Source: Halothermothrix sp. (lineage in GTDB: Bacteria > Bacillota > Halanaerobiia > DY22613). From it: 64,000 nt of DNA. The notes under the pieces were generated by a model. The model saw only the letters and a program-made list of their open reading frames with translations. It was not told the origin of the DNA and made no database searches. Made by a program: the position numbers and the translations under genes. Positions 25,001 through 33,695 of the stretch are shown here, piece after piece (within the stretch, counting starts at the first letter, position 1; each line of letters begins with the position of its first letter). The stretch is taken from positions 1 to 64,000 of the forward strand of contig JAENYK010000011.1 in NCBI GenBank assembly GCA_016841825.1. Reading direction: 5' to 3'.

Positions 25001-25124
25001 CCAATGTCTGTTCTTCAGTCATTGTCGTATTATCTCCACCCCAACTACTGCCACTCTTATTCCACATCTCGGCTAATCCTTTAGCATATAAAGGATCATA
25101 TTCAATAATTCTAATATCTGTCAT
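22023..25124 (-). CDS. GNAT domain fused to a very large beta-rich region
   Basis: A 1033-residue protein. Residues 1-150 are a GNAT acetyltransferase with the acetyl-CoA loop NVIPEYHGKKIGKALVLQVL and the closing VPLYKKCGF. The remaining roughly 880 residues are mostly predicted beta strands with immunoglobulin-like stretches and a region rich in Trp and Tyr (SYGHSISRGIWWSPEYKV) reminiscent of carbohydrate-active beta-sandwich proteins, but I recognise no catalytic family. There is no signal peptide, so it appears cytoplasmic. GGAGGG precedes the ATG. It is monocistronic, between the murein-sugar operon and an oligopeptide transporter. Confidence 0.7.
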   Translation of the reverse strand: MTDIRIIEYDPLYAKGLAEMWNKSGSSWGGDNTTMTEEQTLAKKDVSPNLNMYLALDGEQVVGFCSLSEYREDEGSLYIPLLNVIPEYHGKKIGKALVLQVLERTIELGWPRLDLYTWPGNTKAVPLYKKCGFFWERRNDSTHLMNFIPTVLQTEAVAEFFRKVDWYQDSKREIKIQPDALEVNDFECYEYLWEKNGSRLRMEFERRSRGLRLIETDDYLVSAIMPKQKLVFGRSYKIIYQVVNKTADPLHIVIKGLDDKNIKFDFDLAIDVQDQQMIEGEFTLGEIKAEYSKWRTHPAVSADVYINGQHALFRLGVIPQFPAKLSLVSPTNLFPKNRQGVVYLDIENNFDEMAKFNFTLPSTDWLSFNQSEFVISMQSGEKRSIPVAYILEDFSFYSEEISIEVTLASGEIVEFVKELNTPFPGNTGMVGGETEKSWVIYNGGQQVSLYKNNNIRSFTTINQWESTVDYIFLNYPQFGKPYSLEFSKTTPKKVEYVTEDDAMVLRATYCSKDFEGLELVYVTRLFASGIVENYYEIHNNSDQISDEVYLKEVFRFDFSRGILPFNGELLEIVDTFCAEPPAWGHGEFTENWLFSYGHSISRGIWWSPEYKVMVGEYPFEIELCFGQLPAKSTIKTKPISFAIGTFRTLEEFRNFVRGSDSTDYLPVKDVFTLEVNGNNPFVQESFEVKAIERRNFYFEGQLTLNSESNAFEPQVLTYTAAQKKKEAEFAVKLSEVESDVITLDADMELFGLTRQTMVFKMESEQIKTEIGAEEGLKVLIADNGKLRIKAAPEFSHALFSLTHNGHEWFESSFPKAGPRSWFNPWVGGLALGGRGLSESMILQEKITGEFVEREDIFDNKWTGIKTKIQIDKNEEFRGLEIEQSFLMMPGVPILACQIELISNLNRTLKDLTITMRCFFKPFVEELTEGWFVTKDVHNQFNRYKTGKGSIELLTKSPVLFGANTHQDRLLFCMEDNSLGFEAFTNMVDAAIFYYQPVNLQNQKKITLPVMFLIFTDQYIEEDLIKNLRRVRFI

Positions 25125-25285
25125 CTATAATCTCCCTCCTATCTCCACGAATAATTCAACTTTAAAATCAAAACACAACTAACTACAATATGACAAATAT
25201 TTTGCACCCCCTATAAAAATATATACTTTATATTAGACGGGAATTTTTTTTCTCCTTCATATAATATAAATTAAATAAATAAAAA

Positions 25286-25309
25286 AGGTTACAGACTTAA
25301 CTGTAACCT
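25286..25309 (-). terminator. Terminator of the oligopeptide ABC operon
   Basis: AGGTTACAG pairs with CTGTAACCT around ACTTAA, followed on the minus strand by TTTTTTATT. It starts eight bases after the DppC-type stop codon. Confidence 0.9.
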
Positions 25310-25316
25310 CCTCGCC

Positions 25317-26132
25317 TCAAGTAATCCGCGGATCTCGCAGATCGCGAATCCCATCTCCCAACAGATTAAACCCCAGGACTGAAATGGTAATCATAATTCC
25401 GGGAGATAGAGTGTACCATGGTGCTTTAAATATATAATTTTGAGCTTCATTAAGCATCCGTCCCCAGCTAGGATCAGGCGGCTGTACCCCCAATCCCAGA
25501 TAGCTCAAACCTGCCTCAGCTAAAACTGCACTGGCAAATCCCATTGAAGCTGCCACAATTAAAGGTGACATTACATTTGGTAGAATATGCAAGAACATAA
25601 TTCTAATCGTGCTAAGTCCCATCGCTCTGGCAGCCTCAACAAACTCAAACTGCTTATATTGAATAAACCCACTGCGGGAAATACGGGAAAATACAGGTAT
25701 TGAGACAAGACTCAAAGCCAACATGGTATTAACAGTACTTGGTCCAAAAACAGTAATAAACATCAGTGCCAAAAGAATTCCGGGAAAAGCCTGTAATGTA
25801 TCCGTTAACCGCATAATAATCTCATCAATCCAACCCCCCAGATACCCGGCAAAAGCTCCAATAAAAGTTCCTATAGTCAATCCAATGGAGACAGCAATGG
25901 TTCCTACAAGAAATGCTGTCTGAGACCCTTTCATGATTCGACTTAAGATATCACGTCCAAAATTATCTGTTCCCAACCAATGATTCCAGGAAGGTGGAGA
26001 AAACCGCTCCTGAATATTCATTTCATTCGGATCAAATGGAGTATACACAAAACTCACCAACATAGCTAATAGCTGGATTAAAATTAGTCCACCACCAATG
26101 TACAAGTTCAAATTTTTCTTCATCTTTCCCAC
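25317..26132 (-). CDS. Oligopeptide/dipeptide ABC permease, DppC type
   Basis: A 271-residue inner-membrane permease with an N-terminal segment before the core, the motif SPPSWNHWLGTDNFGRDILSR typical of DppC/OppC shortened here to its recognisable centre HWLGTDNFGRDILSR, and the EAA loop EAARAMGLSTIRIMFLHILP. It lies directly behind the DppB-type gene. Given the murein theme it might import muropeptides, as OppBC does with MppA in E. coli; this is inference. Confidence 0.9.
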   Translation of the reverse strand: MGKMKKNLNLYIGGGLILIQLLAMLVSFVYTPFDPNEMNIQERFSPPSWNHWLGTDNFGRDILSRIMKGSQTAFLVGTIAVSIGLTIGTFIGAFAGYLGGWIDEIIMRLTDTLQAFPGILLALMFITVFGPSTVNTMLALSLVSIPVFSRISRSGFIQYKQFEFVEAARAMGLSTIRIMFLHILPNVMSPLIVAASMGFASAVLAEAGLSYLGLGVQPPDPSWGRMLNEAQNYIFKAPWYTLSPGIMITISVLGFNLLGDGIRDLRDPRIT

Positions 26133-27083
26133 CTATTCTAAACGAATTCGTGGATCCAGCAAACCATACATTATATCGACAATAAAATTAATACAGGTTA
26201 CAATTATCGCAATATATAAGATCATCCCCTGAACCAGAGGGAAATCTCGATAACTGATAGAAGACACTAACAACCGTCCCATTCCAGGCAAAGCAAAAAC
26301 CTGCTCAATAATTAGACTTCCACCCAATACATCTGCAACAATCATCCCCAAAACTGTAACCACAGGAATTAAGGCATTTTTCAAAACATGTTTATTGACA
26401 ACCACATTCTGACCTAAACCTTTACCATAAGCTGTCCGTACATATTCTAGCTTTAATTGTTCTAAAACCGCTGCCCGTAAATATCTTACCAATACAGCAA
26501 TCTTAGGTATTGCCATTGCCAGTGCCGGCAGAAATAATCCTTTAAATGCTCCCCAAAAATCTTCCGACCAGGGTACATAACTACCCGGAGTGAACCAACG
26601 AAAGATCACCCCAAAGATAAACATTAGAATAATTCCTAACCAGAAGGAAGGGATAGCCATCCCTAACTGGGTTAACAGAGAGATCAAATAATCTAGCCAC
26701 TGACCTCGAACTTTAGCCGCCAAAATTCCCAGAGGAATTGCAATAATTATAGTAACTCCTAGAGAGATTAGGGCCAGAGATATTGTCACTGGTAATCTGC
26801 TCATCATCAAATCCAATACTGGTCGCGAAAAGCGTAAAGATTCTCCCAGATTTCCCGAAAAAACTCCCCCCATCCAGGAGATAAATCGCTGAAACAAAGG
26901 CTTATCCAGACCCAGCTTCTCCTGCAAAGCCAAAATCTGCCCTTTTTCTGCATCCATACCCAATATTGTCAGAACTGGATCTCCCGGAATAATCTGAAAG
27001 ACCAGAAAAGTTAGGAAAGAGATCAGAATCAGAGTAACCCCCAGGGTCAGCCCCCGACGTAAAACAAAATACATGCAAATCAC
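26133..27083 (-). CDS. Oligopeptide/dipeptide ABC permease, DppB type
   Basis: A 316-residue permease with six membrane segments and family landmarks IPGDPVLTILGMDA, VRTAYGKGLGQNVVVNKHVL (the ATPase-contact loop) and EQVFALPGMGRLL. It immediately precedes the DppC-type gene and follows the binding-protein gene by about 20 bp. DppD/DppF-type ATPase genes are absent from this cluster and from the window. Confidence 0.9.
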   Translation of the reverse strand: MICMYFVLRRGLTLGVTLILISFLTFLVFQIIPGDPVLTILGMDAEKGQILALQEKLGLDKPLFQRFISWMGGVFSGNLGESLRFSRPVLDLMMSRLPVTISLALISLGVTIIIAIPLGILAAKVRGQWLDYLISLLTQLGMAIPSFWLGIILMFIFGVIFRWFTPGSYVPWSEDFWGAFKGLFLPALAMAIPKIAVLVRYLRAAVLEQLKLEYVRTAYGKGLGQNVVVNKHVLKNALIPVVTVLGMIVADVLGGSLIIEQVFALPGMGRLLVSSISYRDFPLVQGMILYIAIIVTCINFIVDIMYGLLDPRIRLE

Positions 27084-27103
27084 CTCAAAAAATACCGTAA
27101 TGG

Positions 27104-28645
27104 TTATTCAGTAAAGTAAATAGTAGACATATCCAGTACGTCTAATGGATAAATAATATACCCCTGAATATTTTGCTTCATCGCCACCGCAAAATTGGGA
27201 TCCATAATATATACTGCTGCTGCATCTTCTGTCAAAATCTGCTGTGCTCTCCGGTATAATTCTGCACGCTGTTCCAGATCAACTGTCTTTGTGGCCTGCT
27301 TAATTAGTTCATCATACTCTGAATTGTTATAGTTTAAGAAATTGGCATCATAATCTGAAGTAAAACGCCCCAAAATCTTATGGGGATCTAGCTTTCCTGT
27401 AAATCCAATAATTGTCATCTCATAGTCTCGCCCGCGATAAATGCGATCTAACCATACACCCCACTCTACCAGTTCAATATCGACATCTATTCCAACCTTC
27501 TGTAATTGAGAGGCAATTACCTGGGCAGTATCAACGTGAAACTGATAATTTGCTGGTACAGAGATAACTGTTTTAAAACCATCTTCATAACCAGCCTCAG
27601 TTAATAATTCCTTAGCTCTCTCAATATTCAAATTATAAGTACTCTCTAACCCTTCCTGATAATATTGGGGCATAACCGGACTCATATTGGAACCTAACTT
27701 GGTACCAAGACCAAAGGCAACTGCCTCAATGATTTCATCGACATCAATCGCGTAGTTGATAGCTCTTCTCACCCGAATATCATCAAAGGGTTTATGGGCT
27801 ATGTTCATTGTCATTAATTGAACCATATTCTGCATGCCCTGAACATAGTGAAATTCAGACCCCAGTTCTTCCAGACGTTCATTAGCAATCCGGGGATAAA
27901 TATCAATAGCTCCTGATTTGAAACTCAGAAGAGCAGCCTCATTATCAGGTATAATTCTAAACTCAACTTTATCAACATAAGGCACTCCTTCTTTCCAATA
28001 ATCAGCAAACTTTTCGATGACTACCCGTTGTTCAGGTACATATTCAATAAACTTAAATGGCCCAGTTCCAATAGGATTCAGATTATGATCAGCATTATCC
28101 TCTGGCAAAATAGCTACTGTCAGATTAGCAAGAAAGGAAGCATCAAATTCTTTCAAAGTAATGACCACCGTCTGCTGATCAGGCGTCTCAATGTTATCGA
28201 TCACAGTAAAAGAAGCCGCCAACGGCTCTCCGGTCTCCACGCCCATCAAACGTTCTAAGGAATATTTGACATCATCTACAGTAACAAGATTACCATTGTG
28301 AAACTTAATCCCTTTTCTAAGTGTAAAAGTATACACCAATCCATCTTCAGAAACCGTATAATCACTTGCTACTGCAGGATGAATGTGTCCCTGGTTGTCT
28401 GGTTTAACCAGCCCCTCGAAAACGTTGAACATCATCTCCTGGGTTCCTGCTGCAGCTGCCAAATGTGGATCTAAGTAATCGGGATCCTGGGGAACCACTA
28501 CTACTACATTGCCACCACTCTTAATTTGGGAAGTAGAATCCTCTGAGACCACCTGTTTATCAGATCTCTGACCACAGCCAACAAAAACCGTCAAACTCAG
28601 AACTAATATCAGTATCAACATGACACCTTTGGAACTTTTCAACAT
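27104..28645 (-). CDS. Oligopeptide-binding lipoprotein (SBP family 5)
   Basis: A 513-residue family 5 solute-binding protein. Its signal peptide ends LTVFVGC, a lipobox, so it is a lipoprotein. Family features are YTFTLRKGIKFHNG, the RRAINYAIDVDEI block and the C-terminal region with AVAMKQNIQGYI. ATG at 28645 follows AAGGAG; the frame is open 24 bases further upstream. It is the first transporter gene, 55 bp behind the MBL hydrolase gene. Confidence 0.9.
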   Translation of the reverse strand: MLKSSKGVMLILILVLSLTVFVGCGQRSDKQVVSEDSTSQIKSGGNVVVVVPQDPDYLDPHLAAAAGTQEMMFNVFEGLVKPDNQGHIHPAVASDYTVSEDGLVYTFTLRKGIKFHNGNLVTVDDVKYSLERLMGVETGEPLAASFTVIDNIETPDQQTVVITLKEFDASFLANLTVAILPEDNADHNLNPIGTGPFKFIEYVPEQRVVIEKFADYWKEGVPYVDKVEFRIIPDNEAALLSFKSGAIDIYPRIANERLEELGSEFHYVQGMQNMVQLMTMNIAHKPFDDIRVRRAINYAIDVDEIIEAVAFGLGTKLGSNMSPVMPQYYQEGLESTYNLNIERAKELLTEAGYEDGFKTVISVPANYQFHVDTAQVIASQLQKVGIDVDIELVEWGVWLDRIYRGRDYEMTIIGFTGKLDPHKILGRFTSDYDANFLNYNNSEYDELIKQATKTVDLEQRAELYRRAQQILTEDAAAVYIMDPNFAVAMKQNIQGYIIYPLDVLDMSTIYFTE

Positions 28646-28699
28646 CCTGACATCTCCTTTCACATACAATTCTTAAAGTCACTATAACCACTCAGATAA

Positions 28700-29431
28700 C
28701 TATAATTCCCAGGATAAACCTTCAGATGCCAGATCAATCGGTCCGGCATAATGTTCTTTTGCTTCTTCCACCAACTGCAGATGATTACCATAGTGAGGCA
28801 GATGAGTTAATACTAAGCGTCCCACTCCGGCCTGTTTAGCAATTTCTCCGGCCTGTCCCCCTGTTAAGTGACCAGTAATCATGTCCTGTTGATCATTATA
28901 CAGACTAGCCTCACATAGAAAAAGATCAGCATCTTTAGCCAGAGAGATAATCTTATCGCTCCAACCCGTGTCACCGGTATAAACCAGAGTCTGGTCATCG
29001 TGTTGGATTCGCATGGACAGCGAATAGACAGGGTGAACGTTTTCTTCGAAATTGATCCTTAAATCACCTAACTCAAGTACTTGTCCAGGTGCGATAGAAT
29101 GAGCAAGGCAATGCTGTTTATAAGCTAGAGTAGCAAACTTCTGATCTTCTGCATGACCATAGATATCCAGAGGTTTCTGTCGCTTACTCAATTGACGTAA
29201 GATCATGATCCCATAATGCAGACTATAAATATCTGCCAGGTGATCGGCGTGATAATGAGACAGAATGACAGCATCCAGTTCTGTCAAATTAAGATAAGCT
29301 TGAAGTGTTGACAGAACTCCGGAACCACAGTCTAACAAAAGGTTAACTTCTTCCGTTTGAATCAGATAACCTGATGTAGCCTGATTCGCCTCTGGATAAG
29401 CTCCCCAATATCCAACAACTGTTACTTTCAC
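28700..29431 (-). CDS. Metallo-beta-lactamase-fold hydrolase (YhfI-like)
   Basis: A 243-residue MBL-fold protein of the RNase Z-like group, with the metal motif SHYHADH at about residues 58-64, YTGDTGWSD with the bridging Asp, and the final HLPHYGN. Bacillus YhfI has this architecture; substrate unknown. It leads the oligopeptide transporter genes with no terminator between, so they are probably co-transcribed. Confidence 0.8.
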   Translation of the reverse strand: MKVTVVGYWGAYPEANQATSGYLIQTEEVNLLLDCGSGVLSTLQAYLNLTELDAVILSHYHADHLADIYSLHYGIMILRQLSKRQKPLDIYGHAEDQKFATLAYKQHCLAHSIAPGQVLELGDLRINFEENVHPVYSLSMRIQHDDQTLVYTGDTGWSDKIISLAKDADLFLCEASLYNDQQDMITGHLTGGQAGEIAKQAGVGRLVLTHLPHYGNHLQLVEEAKEHYAGPIDLASEGLSWEL

Positions 29432-29454
29432 TTACCATCTTCCTTTCAAATAGT

Positions 29455-29680
29455 TCTTTTATAATTTTAGAATTCCACTTATCCCTACTAATCTATTCTA
29501 CATTATTAAAGTTACATACAAGATACTATAACGTAAATAATAATTTCAAATATTAAAAATCTTACTCAATTCTTTTTTACCACTAGTTCACTTCGACACC
29601 ATTAGTCAGTCCCCTGCTTCTCCGGATTATATTATGCTAAAGCTTTAATTTTCAGATTATTCCCCCCCCTATTTATCCAC
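29455..29680. other. Intergenic stretch upstream of the MBL gene
   Basis: I see no gene here. A TATAAT-like box with a weak CTGAAA -35 at 18 bp, near 29628, is a possible promoter for the MBL-oligopeptide operon. Confidence 0.35.
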
Positions 29681-29684
29681 AAAA

Positions 29685-29710
29685 ATAGAGATGCACCTAC
29701 ACATCTCTAT
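29685..29710 (-). terminator. Terminator of the diguanylate cyclase gene
   Basis: ATAGAGATG pairs with CATCTCTAT around an 8-base loop, followed on the minus strand by TTTTTGTGG. Confidence 0.85.
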
Positions 29711-29764
29711 GCCTGATCAGATCTTCTTCTCGATTAGAATAATTGACCATCATCTTCAGCTCTT

Positions 29765-30841
29765 CTAAGCCAAATTAGTTCGTAAACTCTCCACCTGTCC
29801 TATTCGATTTCTACCTTCAGATTTAGCCTGATATAAAGCTTCATCCACCTTTTTCATCATAATATCTCTGGTATCGCCTTTGACATATTCGGTAACTCCC
29901 AGACTAACGGTAACCTGCCCGACACGTTCAAAGTCATAATTTCCAACTTCAAACCTAATCCTCTCAGCTAATTTAACAGCTGCATCAATATCAGTTTCAG
30001 GAGCAAGAATCATGAATTCTTCTCCCCCCACCCTACAGAGAATATCGGTCTTTCGAATATTATCTTCCACAATCTGTCCCAGAGCCTGTAAAACATTATC
30101 ACCAGTATCATGACCATAATTATCATTAACAGTCTTAAAGTGATCAATATCAAACATAATTAAAGAAAGAGAACTGTTTTTCAGACCTTCTAATTTCTTA
30201 GTAATAAACTCTTCAAAAGCCCAACGATTCCAGAGACCTGTCAAATAATCATGGTAAACTGAATACTCCAGTTTGTCCCTAACTAATTTCTTTATCACAA
30301 GGATAATCACCAGCACCAGAATCAAATTGACAACCGTAACCAGGAAAAACAAGTGAAAATAGTGCATCTTATACTCAGAGATACTTTGGACCATCAAAAC
30401 ATAATCATTAGCCAATAGCCATAACTCTTCACTCTTTTGAATCATCTGGGCTTCATTCTCTGCAGTCGGATCAGCTCTATACTCATTAATAATCTCTTTC
30501 AGTTTTTCCCAATTATCATTGAGTAATTGTAGTGTCCACCGATAATCACCATTTTGGGTAAATGTCTTAACCTGATTCTCCCCATTAAGAAATCTTTTGA
30601 TTAATTCGTCGATCCCTTTAATTAAAACATTTAGAGTTTCTGGTCTAGTATGACTGATTTCCAGTTTTACTATTCTCTGAATTGATCCTCTGAGAATACC
30701 AGAATAATTAAGGATTTTAGCATCATCTTCAATATTTTCAATTAAAAAAGCCACTAATATACCATTTAAAGAAATAATTACCAATAATAATACAGCAATA
30801 ACTGTAATTCTTCTGGAAACCTTTAAACCTTTCAACACCAC
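29765..30841 (-). CDS. Membrane GGDEF diguanylate cyclase
   Basis: A 358-residue membrane signalling protein. Two membrane segments (about 13-33 and 168-188) flank an extracytoplasmic helical sensor resembling the PilJ type, starting ILNYSGILRGSIQRIVKLE. The cytoplasmic GGDEF domain has NRWAFEEFI, DIDHFKTVNDNYGHDTGD and the active-site GGEEF, so it should make cyclic di-GMP from two GTP. GTG start after AGGGAGAG. Monocistronic. Confidence 0.92.
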   Translation of the reverse strand: MVLKGLKVSRRITVIAVLLLVIISLNGILVAFLIENIEDDAKILNYSGILRGSIQRIVKLEISHTRPETLNVLIKGIDELIKRFLNGENQVKTFTQNGDYRWTLQLLNDNWEKLKEIINEYRADPTAENEAQMIQKSEELWLLANDYVLMVQSISEYKMHYFHLFFLVTVVNLILVLVIILVIKKLVRDKLEYSVYHDYLTGLWNRWAFEEFITKKLEGLKNSSLSLIMFDIDHFKTVNDNYGHDTGDNVLQALGQIVEDNIRKTDILCRVGGEEFMILAPETDIDAAVKLAERIRFEVGNYDFERVGQVTVSLGVTEYVKGDTRDIMMKKVDEALYQAKSEGRNRIGQVESLRTNLA

Positions 30842-31083
30842 TACAGTTCTCTCCCTTGATCGTTTTTACCTACAATTACTCATATTATTATTTTAACACA
30901 ATAAGCAAGCATACTACCAGACCTTTTTTCTGAAAAATATAGCTTATTTACCATTTTAAAGATTATTTCTCTTTGTAAAACAGTAAGGTTAAATAAAGCC
31001 ACACCAATCTCAGCCTATCATTCGACAGAATAATTTTAAATTCGACAATCAACTACATAAAAATACTTTTCTCAACTATTTTA

Positions 31084-32223
31084 TTAGCTTCCAATTACCA
31101 GATTAAAAACCCTGCCAATATTCTCACCCAATCGCTCCAGAAGAACTGCTCCGTGATCCATAGCTTTTTCTAAAGAGATTGGACTGTCAATAATAGAAAA
31201 GACAGCATCTACACCATGAGCGTAAACTTCCTCAAAACCATCTCCCAGGCTTCCGGCAACTCCTATCACAGGTATAGCATATTTTTTTGCTATCTGTGCA
31301 ACTCCAATTGGGGTCTTTCCAAATACTGTTTGCGAATCAATCATTCCTTCACCTGTGATAACCAGATCAATATCTTGAATCTTCTCCTCAATCCTTAGAG
31401 TGTTCAGTACTATTTCAATTCCAGCCATTAACTCAGCCTGTAAAAATGCAACTAGACCTGCCCCCAGACCACCTGCTGCTCCTGCCCCCGGCAAATTATC
31501 TACTACAACATTTAGATCTCGCCTAATTATCTGGGCCATATGGCGCAAACCCTGATCTAATTCCTGAACCATCTCAGAGGTGGCTCCTTTTTGTGGACCA
31601 TATATATAGGCTGCTCCTCGCTCACCATATAAAGGATTATCCACATCACAGGCTGCCCGGAAGATAGATTGTCTAACTCTCCCGTCCAGACCTGTACAAT
31701 CAATCCTTTGAATTCGCTGCAATTCCTGACCGCCATAGCCAACTTCCCGACCGTTTTCAGCAATAAATCTAACCCCCAGAGCCTGGGCCATTCCAATCCC
31801 ACAATCATTGGTAGCACTGCCGCCAATACCAATGATAAACTTTCTACATCCCCGGTCCAACCCTTCACGAATCAACTCACCAGTGCCATATGTAGTAGTT
31901 TTCAGAGGATTTCTTTTCTCTTCTGGAATCAGAGGTAAACCTGATGCCGCTGCCATCTCAATAACGGCAGTCCCCCCATCTGCCAAAATCCCCATAAACG
32001 CTTCGATCGGTTCACCCAATGGTCCAGTGACCATTTTGCGAATTATCTGACCAGCTGTCGCAGCCACTAATGACTCCACTGTGCCTTCTCCACCATCTGC
32101 CATAGGTAATTTTTCTATCTCAAACTGGGGATTAGCCCGCAAAAGCCCATTTTCTATAGCCTGGGCTACTTCCAGAGCTTTTAAACTTCCTTTGAACGAA
32201 TCTGGCGCAACTAAGATTTTCAT
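31084..32223 (-). CDS. Glycerate kinase (GlxK/GarK family)
   Basis: A 379-residue glycerate kinase of the bacterial type, phosphorylating D-glycerate to 2- or 3-phosphoglycerate. Motifs: MKILVAPDSFKGSLKALEVA at the N-terminus, MADGGEGT, GIGGSATNDCGIGMAQALG and the central GAGAAGGLGAGL. Family length is 370-380. No pathway partners are adjacent. Its promoter is at 32258-32285. Confidence 0.92.
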   Translation of the reverse strand: MKILVAPDSFKGSLKALEVAQAIENGLLRANPQFEIEKLPMADGGEGTVESLVAATAGQIIRKMVTGPLGEPIEAFMGILADGGTAVIEMAAASGLPLIPEEKRNPLKTTTYGTGELIREGLDRGCRKFIIGIGGSATNDCGIGMAQALGVRFIAENGREVGYGGQELQRIQRIDCTGLDGRVRQSIFRAACDVDNPLYGERGAAYIYGPQKGATSEMVQELDQGLRHMAQIIRRDLNVVVDNLPGAGAAGGLGAGLVAFLQAELMAGIEIVLNTLRIEEKIQDIDLVITGEGMIDSQTVFGKTPIGVAQIAKKYAIPVIGVAGSLGDGFEEVYAHGVDAVFSIIDSPISLEKAMDHGAVLLERLGENIGRVFNLVIGS

Positions 32224-32257
32224 CTTCGTTCACCTCCAATTAATAGTATCATCATTT

Positions 32258-32285
32258 ATTATAACTCAATTATCCTCATCTGTAA
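32258..32285 (-). promoter_or_regulatory. Promoter of the glycerate kinase gene
   Basis: TTACAG, 16 bp, TATAAT on the minus strand, about 35 bp before the start codon. Confidence 0.5.
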
Positions 32286-32356
32286 CTACATAAATTCAAT
32301 TAATAGGGGAGATTACAACTTCCCCATTAAAACACTCTTAATATTTATTTCATAAC

Positions 32357-33580
32357 TTACCATTCCTCTGCCATAAAAGTGACGATCTTTGGAAATAGTT
32401 GATCCAGTATCTGAATAGTTTCAGGAATCTTTTTAATCGAAAATACTATCTCTGCCTGCCCTGGAATCTCAAGCTTTCCAGCCAGATATAATTCAATAGC
32501 TGATTTGAAACCAGTTAACAATTGTCCCAGGTCAGTTGATCTAATGATCAAATCTTCTTTGAGTGAATCATCTCTGCTGACCTCACCAATTGTTGAGATA
32601 AAATATTTACCTTCCAACTCTGGCAGTGACTCATCTTTTATATACAAAATTAGCGGTCTAAGAGGATAAGCTACCATCAATTCTTCTACCAACCGCTGTG
32701 GATTCAGAATGCGCATCATTCTGCTGGAACTACTCTTTAATTCTGCATAGTTCCCAGCTCGCCAATGAGTATCCAGAATTAAAGACACAGGAAAATCAGG
32801 GGGAATTCTGGTGAATATTACTTTATTAACCTGATCAGTATAAGCTAAAATATGTTTTTTTAGAGCGTAAAATGCACTTAAATCTGCATATCGAAATGCA
32901 GAAACTTTTAACGTCCGATTTTTTTCCTGATAAAGCAGATAACCCCTGGCTTCTTTAGTTTGATCATAAGTTATGGCGATAATATTCTGACCATCATGGA
33001 ATTTACTGTCCTCATAAGGCTCAGGCATTTTCATCTCATTATAATGAGAATTATCCCGAAACCAACATCTCAGATTATGATAATCGACCTGTAATTGTTG
33101 ATTATCCTTCAGAAAATCCATACTGACTGTATAATCTGTAGGTTTGAGGTCTAAAGAAAGCAAATTCCAATCAGCACTCAGTTTAGTCGAATCCATTACC
33201 ATCTCAAATCCAAATTTACGATAGTATGAATGTTTAAATGGATCCAGCAGGATCATCGGAATCTGCTCTACCTTACATCTTTGTACATCTTGAGTAAAAA
33301 ACTTGCGCATAAAACCCTGATTACGATACGGAGGTAACGTAGCCAATCCATCAAGGTAATGAGCTTTAAATACCTCATCCCTGATTTTTACTTCTACATC
33401 AAAACTAATATATGTAGCCACTAGCTTATCATCTTCAATGATACCATATACATATTCCCAGGTCTGATCATGGTTAACGAAAAATTTGAAAGGATCATCA
33501 TCAAAACTATCTTCAAAGACCAATCTGAAAATCTTTCGTAGATCATCTTTATAGCTCTTATCTAACTTTACTATCTGCAT
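32357..33580 (-). CDS. Eis-like GNAT acetyltransferase with SCP2-type C-terminus
   Basis: A 407-residue protein with the Eis architecture: an N-terminal GNAT domain with the acetyl-CoA loop LATLPPYRNQGFMRKFF, a second GNAT-like domain, and a C-terminal sterol-carrier-protein-like domain with GQAEIVFSI. Eis proteins acetylate amines such as aminoglycosides or proteins; the substrate here is unknown. GGGGGACAG precedes the ATG. Monocistronic. Confidence 0.8.
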   Translation of the reverse strand: MQIVKLDKSYKDDLRKIFRLVFEDSFDDDPFKFFVNHDQTWEYVYGIIEDDKLVATYISFDVEVKIRDEVFKAHYLDGLATLPPYRNQGFMRKFFTQDVQRCKVEQIPMILLDPFKHSYYRKFGFEMVMDSTKLSADWNLLSLDLKPTDYTVSMDFLKDNQQLQVDYHNLRCWFRDNSHYNEMKMPEPYEDSKFHDGQNIIAITYDQTKEARGYLLYQEKNRTLKVSAFRYADLSAFYALKKHILAYTDQVNKVIFTRIPPDFPVSLILDTHWRAGNYAELKSSSSRMMRILNPQRLVEELMVAYPLRPLILYIKDESLPELEGKYFISTIGEVSRDDSLKEDLIIRSTDLGQLLTGFKSAIELYLAGKLEIPGQAEIVFSIKKIPETIQILDQLFPKIVTFMAEEW

Positions 33581-33695
33581 AGTTCTGTCCCCCTTCTCCG
33601 ACCCTTATTATTTGTAATCCACAGCCCCTCAGATAAAAATAAAAGAAAACAGTCATTGCCGAATATTTTAAAGCTACATTTAAGATTTCAGTAGT

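Noticed and set aside
22023-25124. Glycoside hydrolase assignment for the large beta region
   Set aside because: No catalytic motif of a known family is visible, so only the GNAT domain is named.
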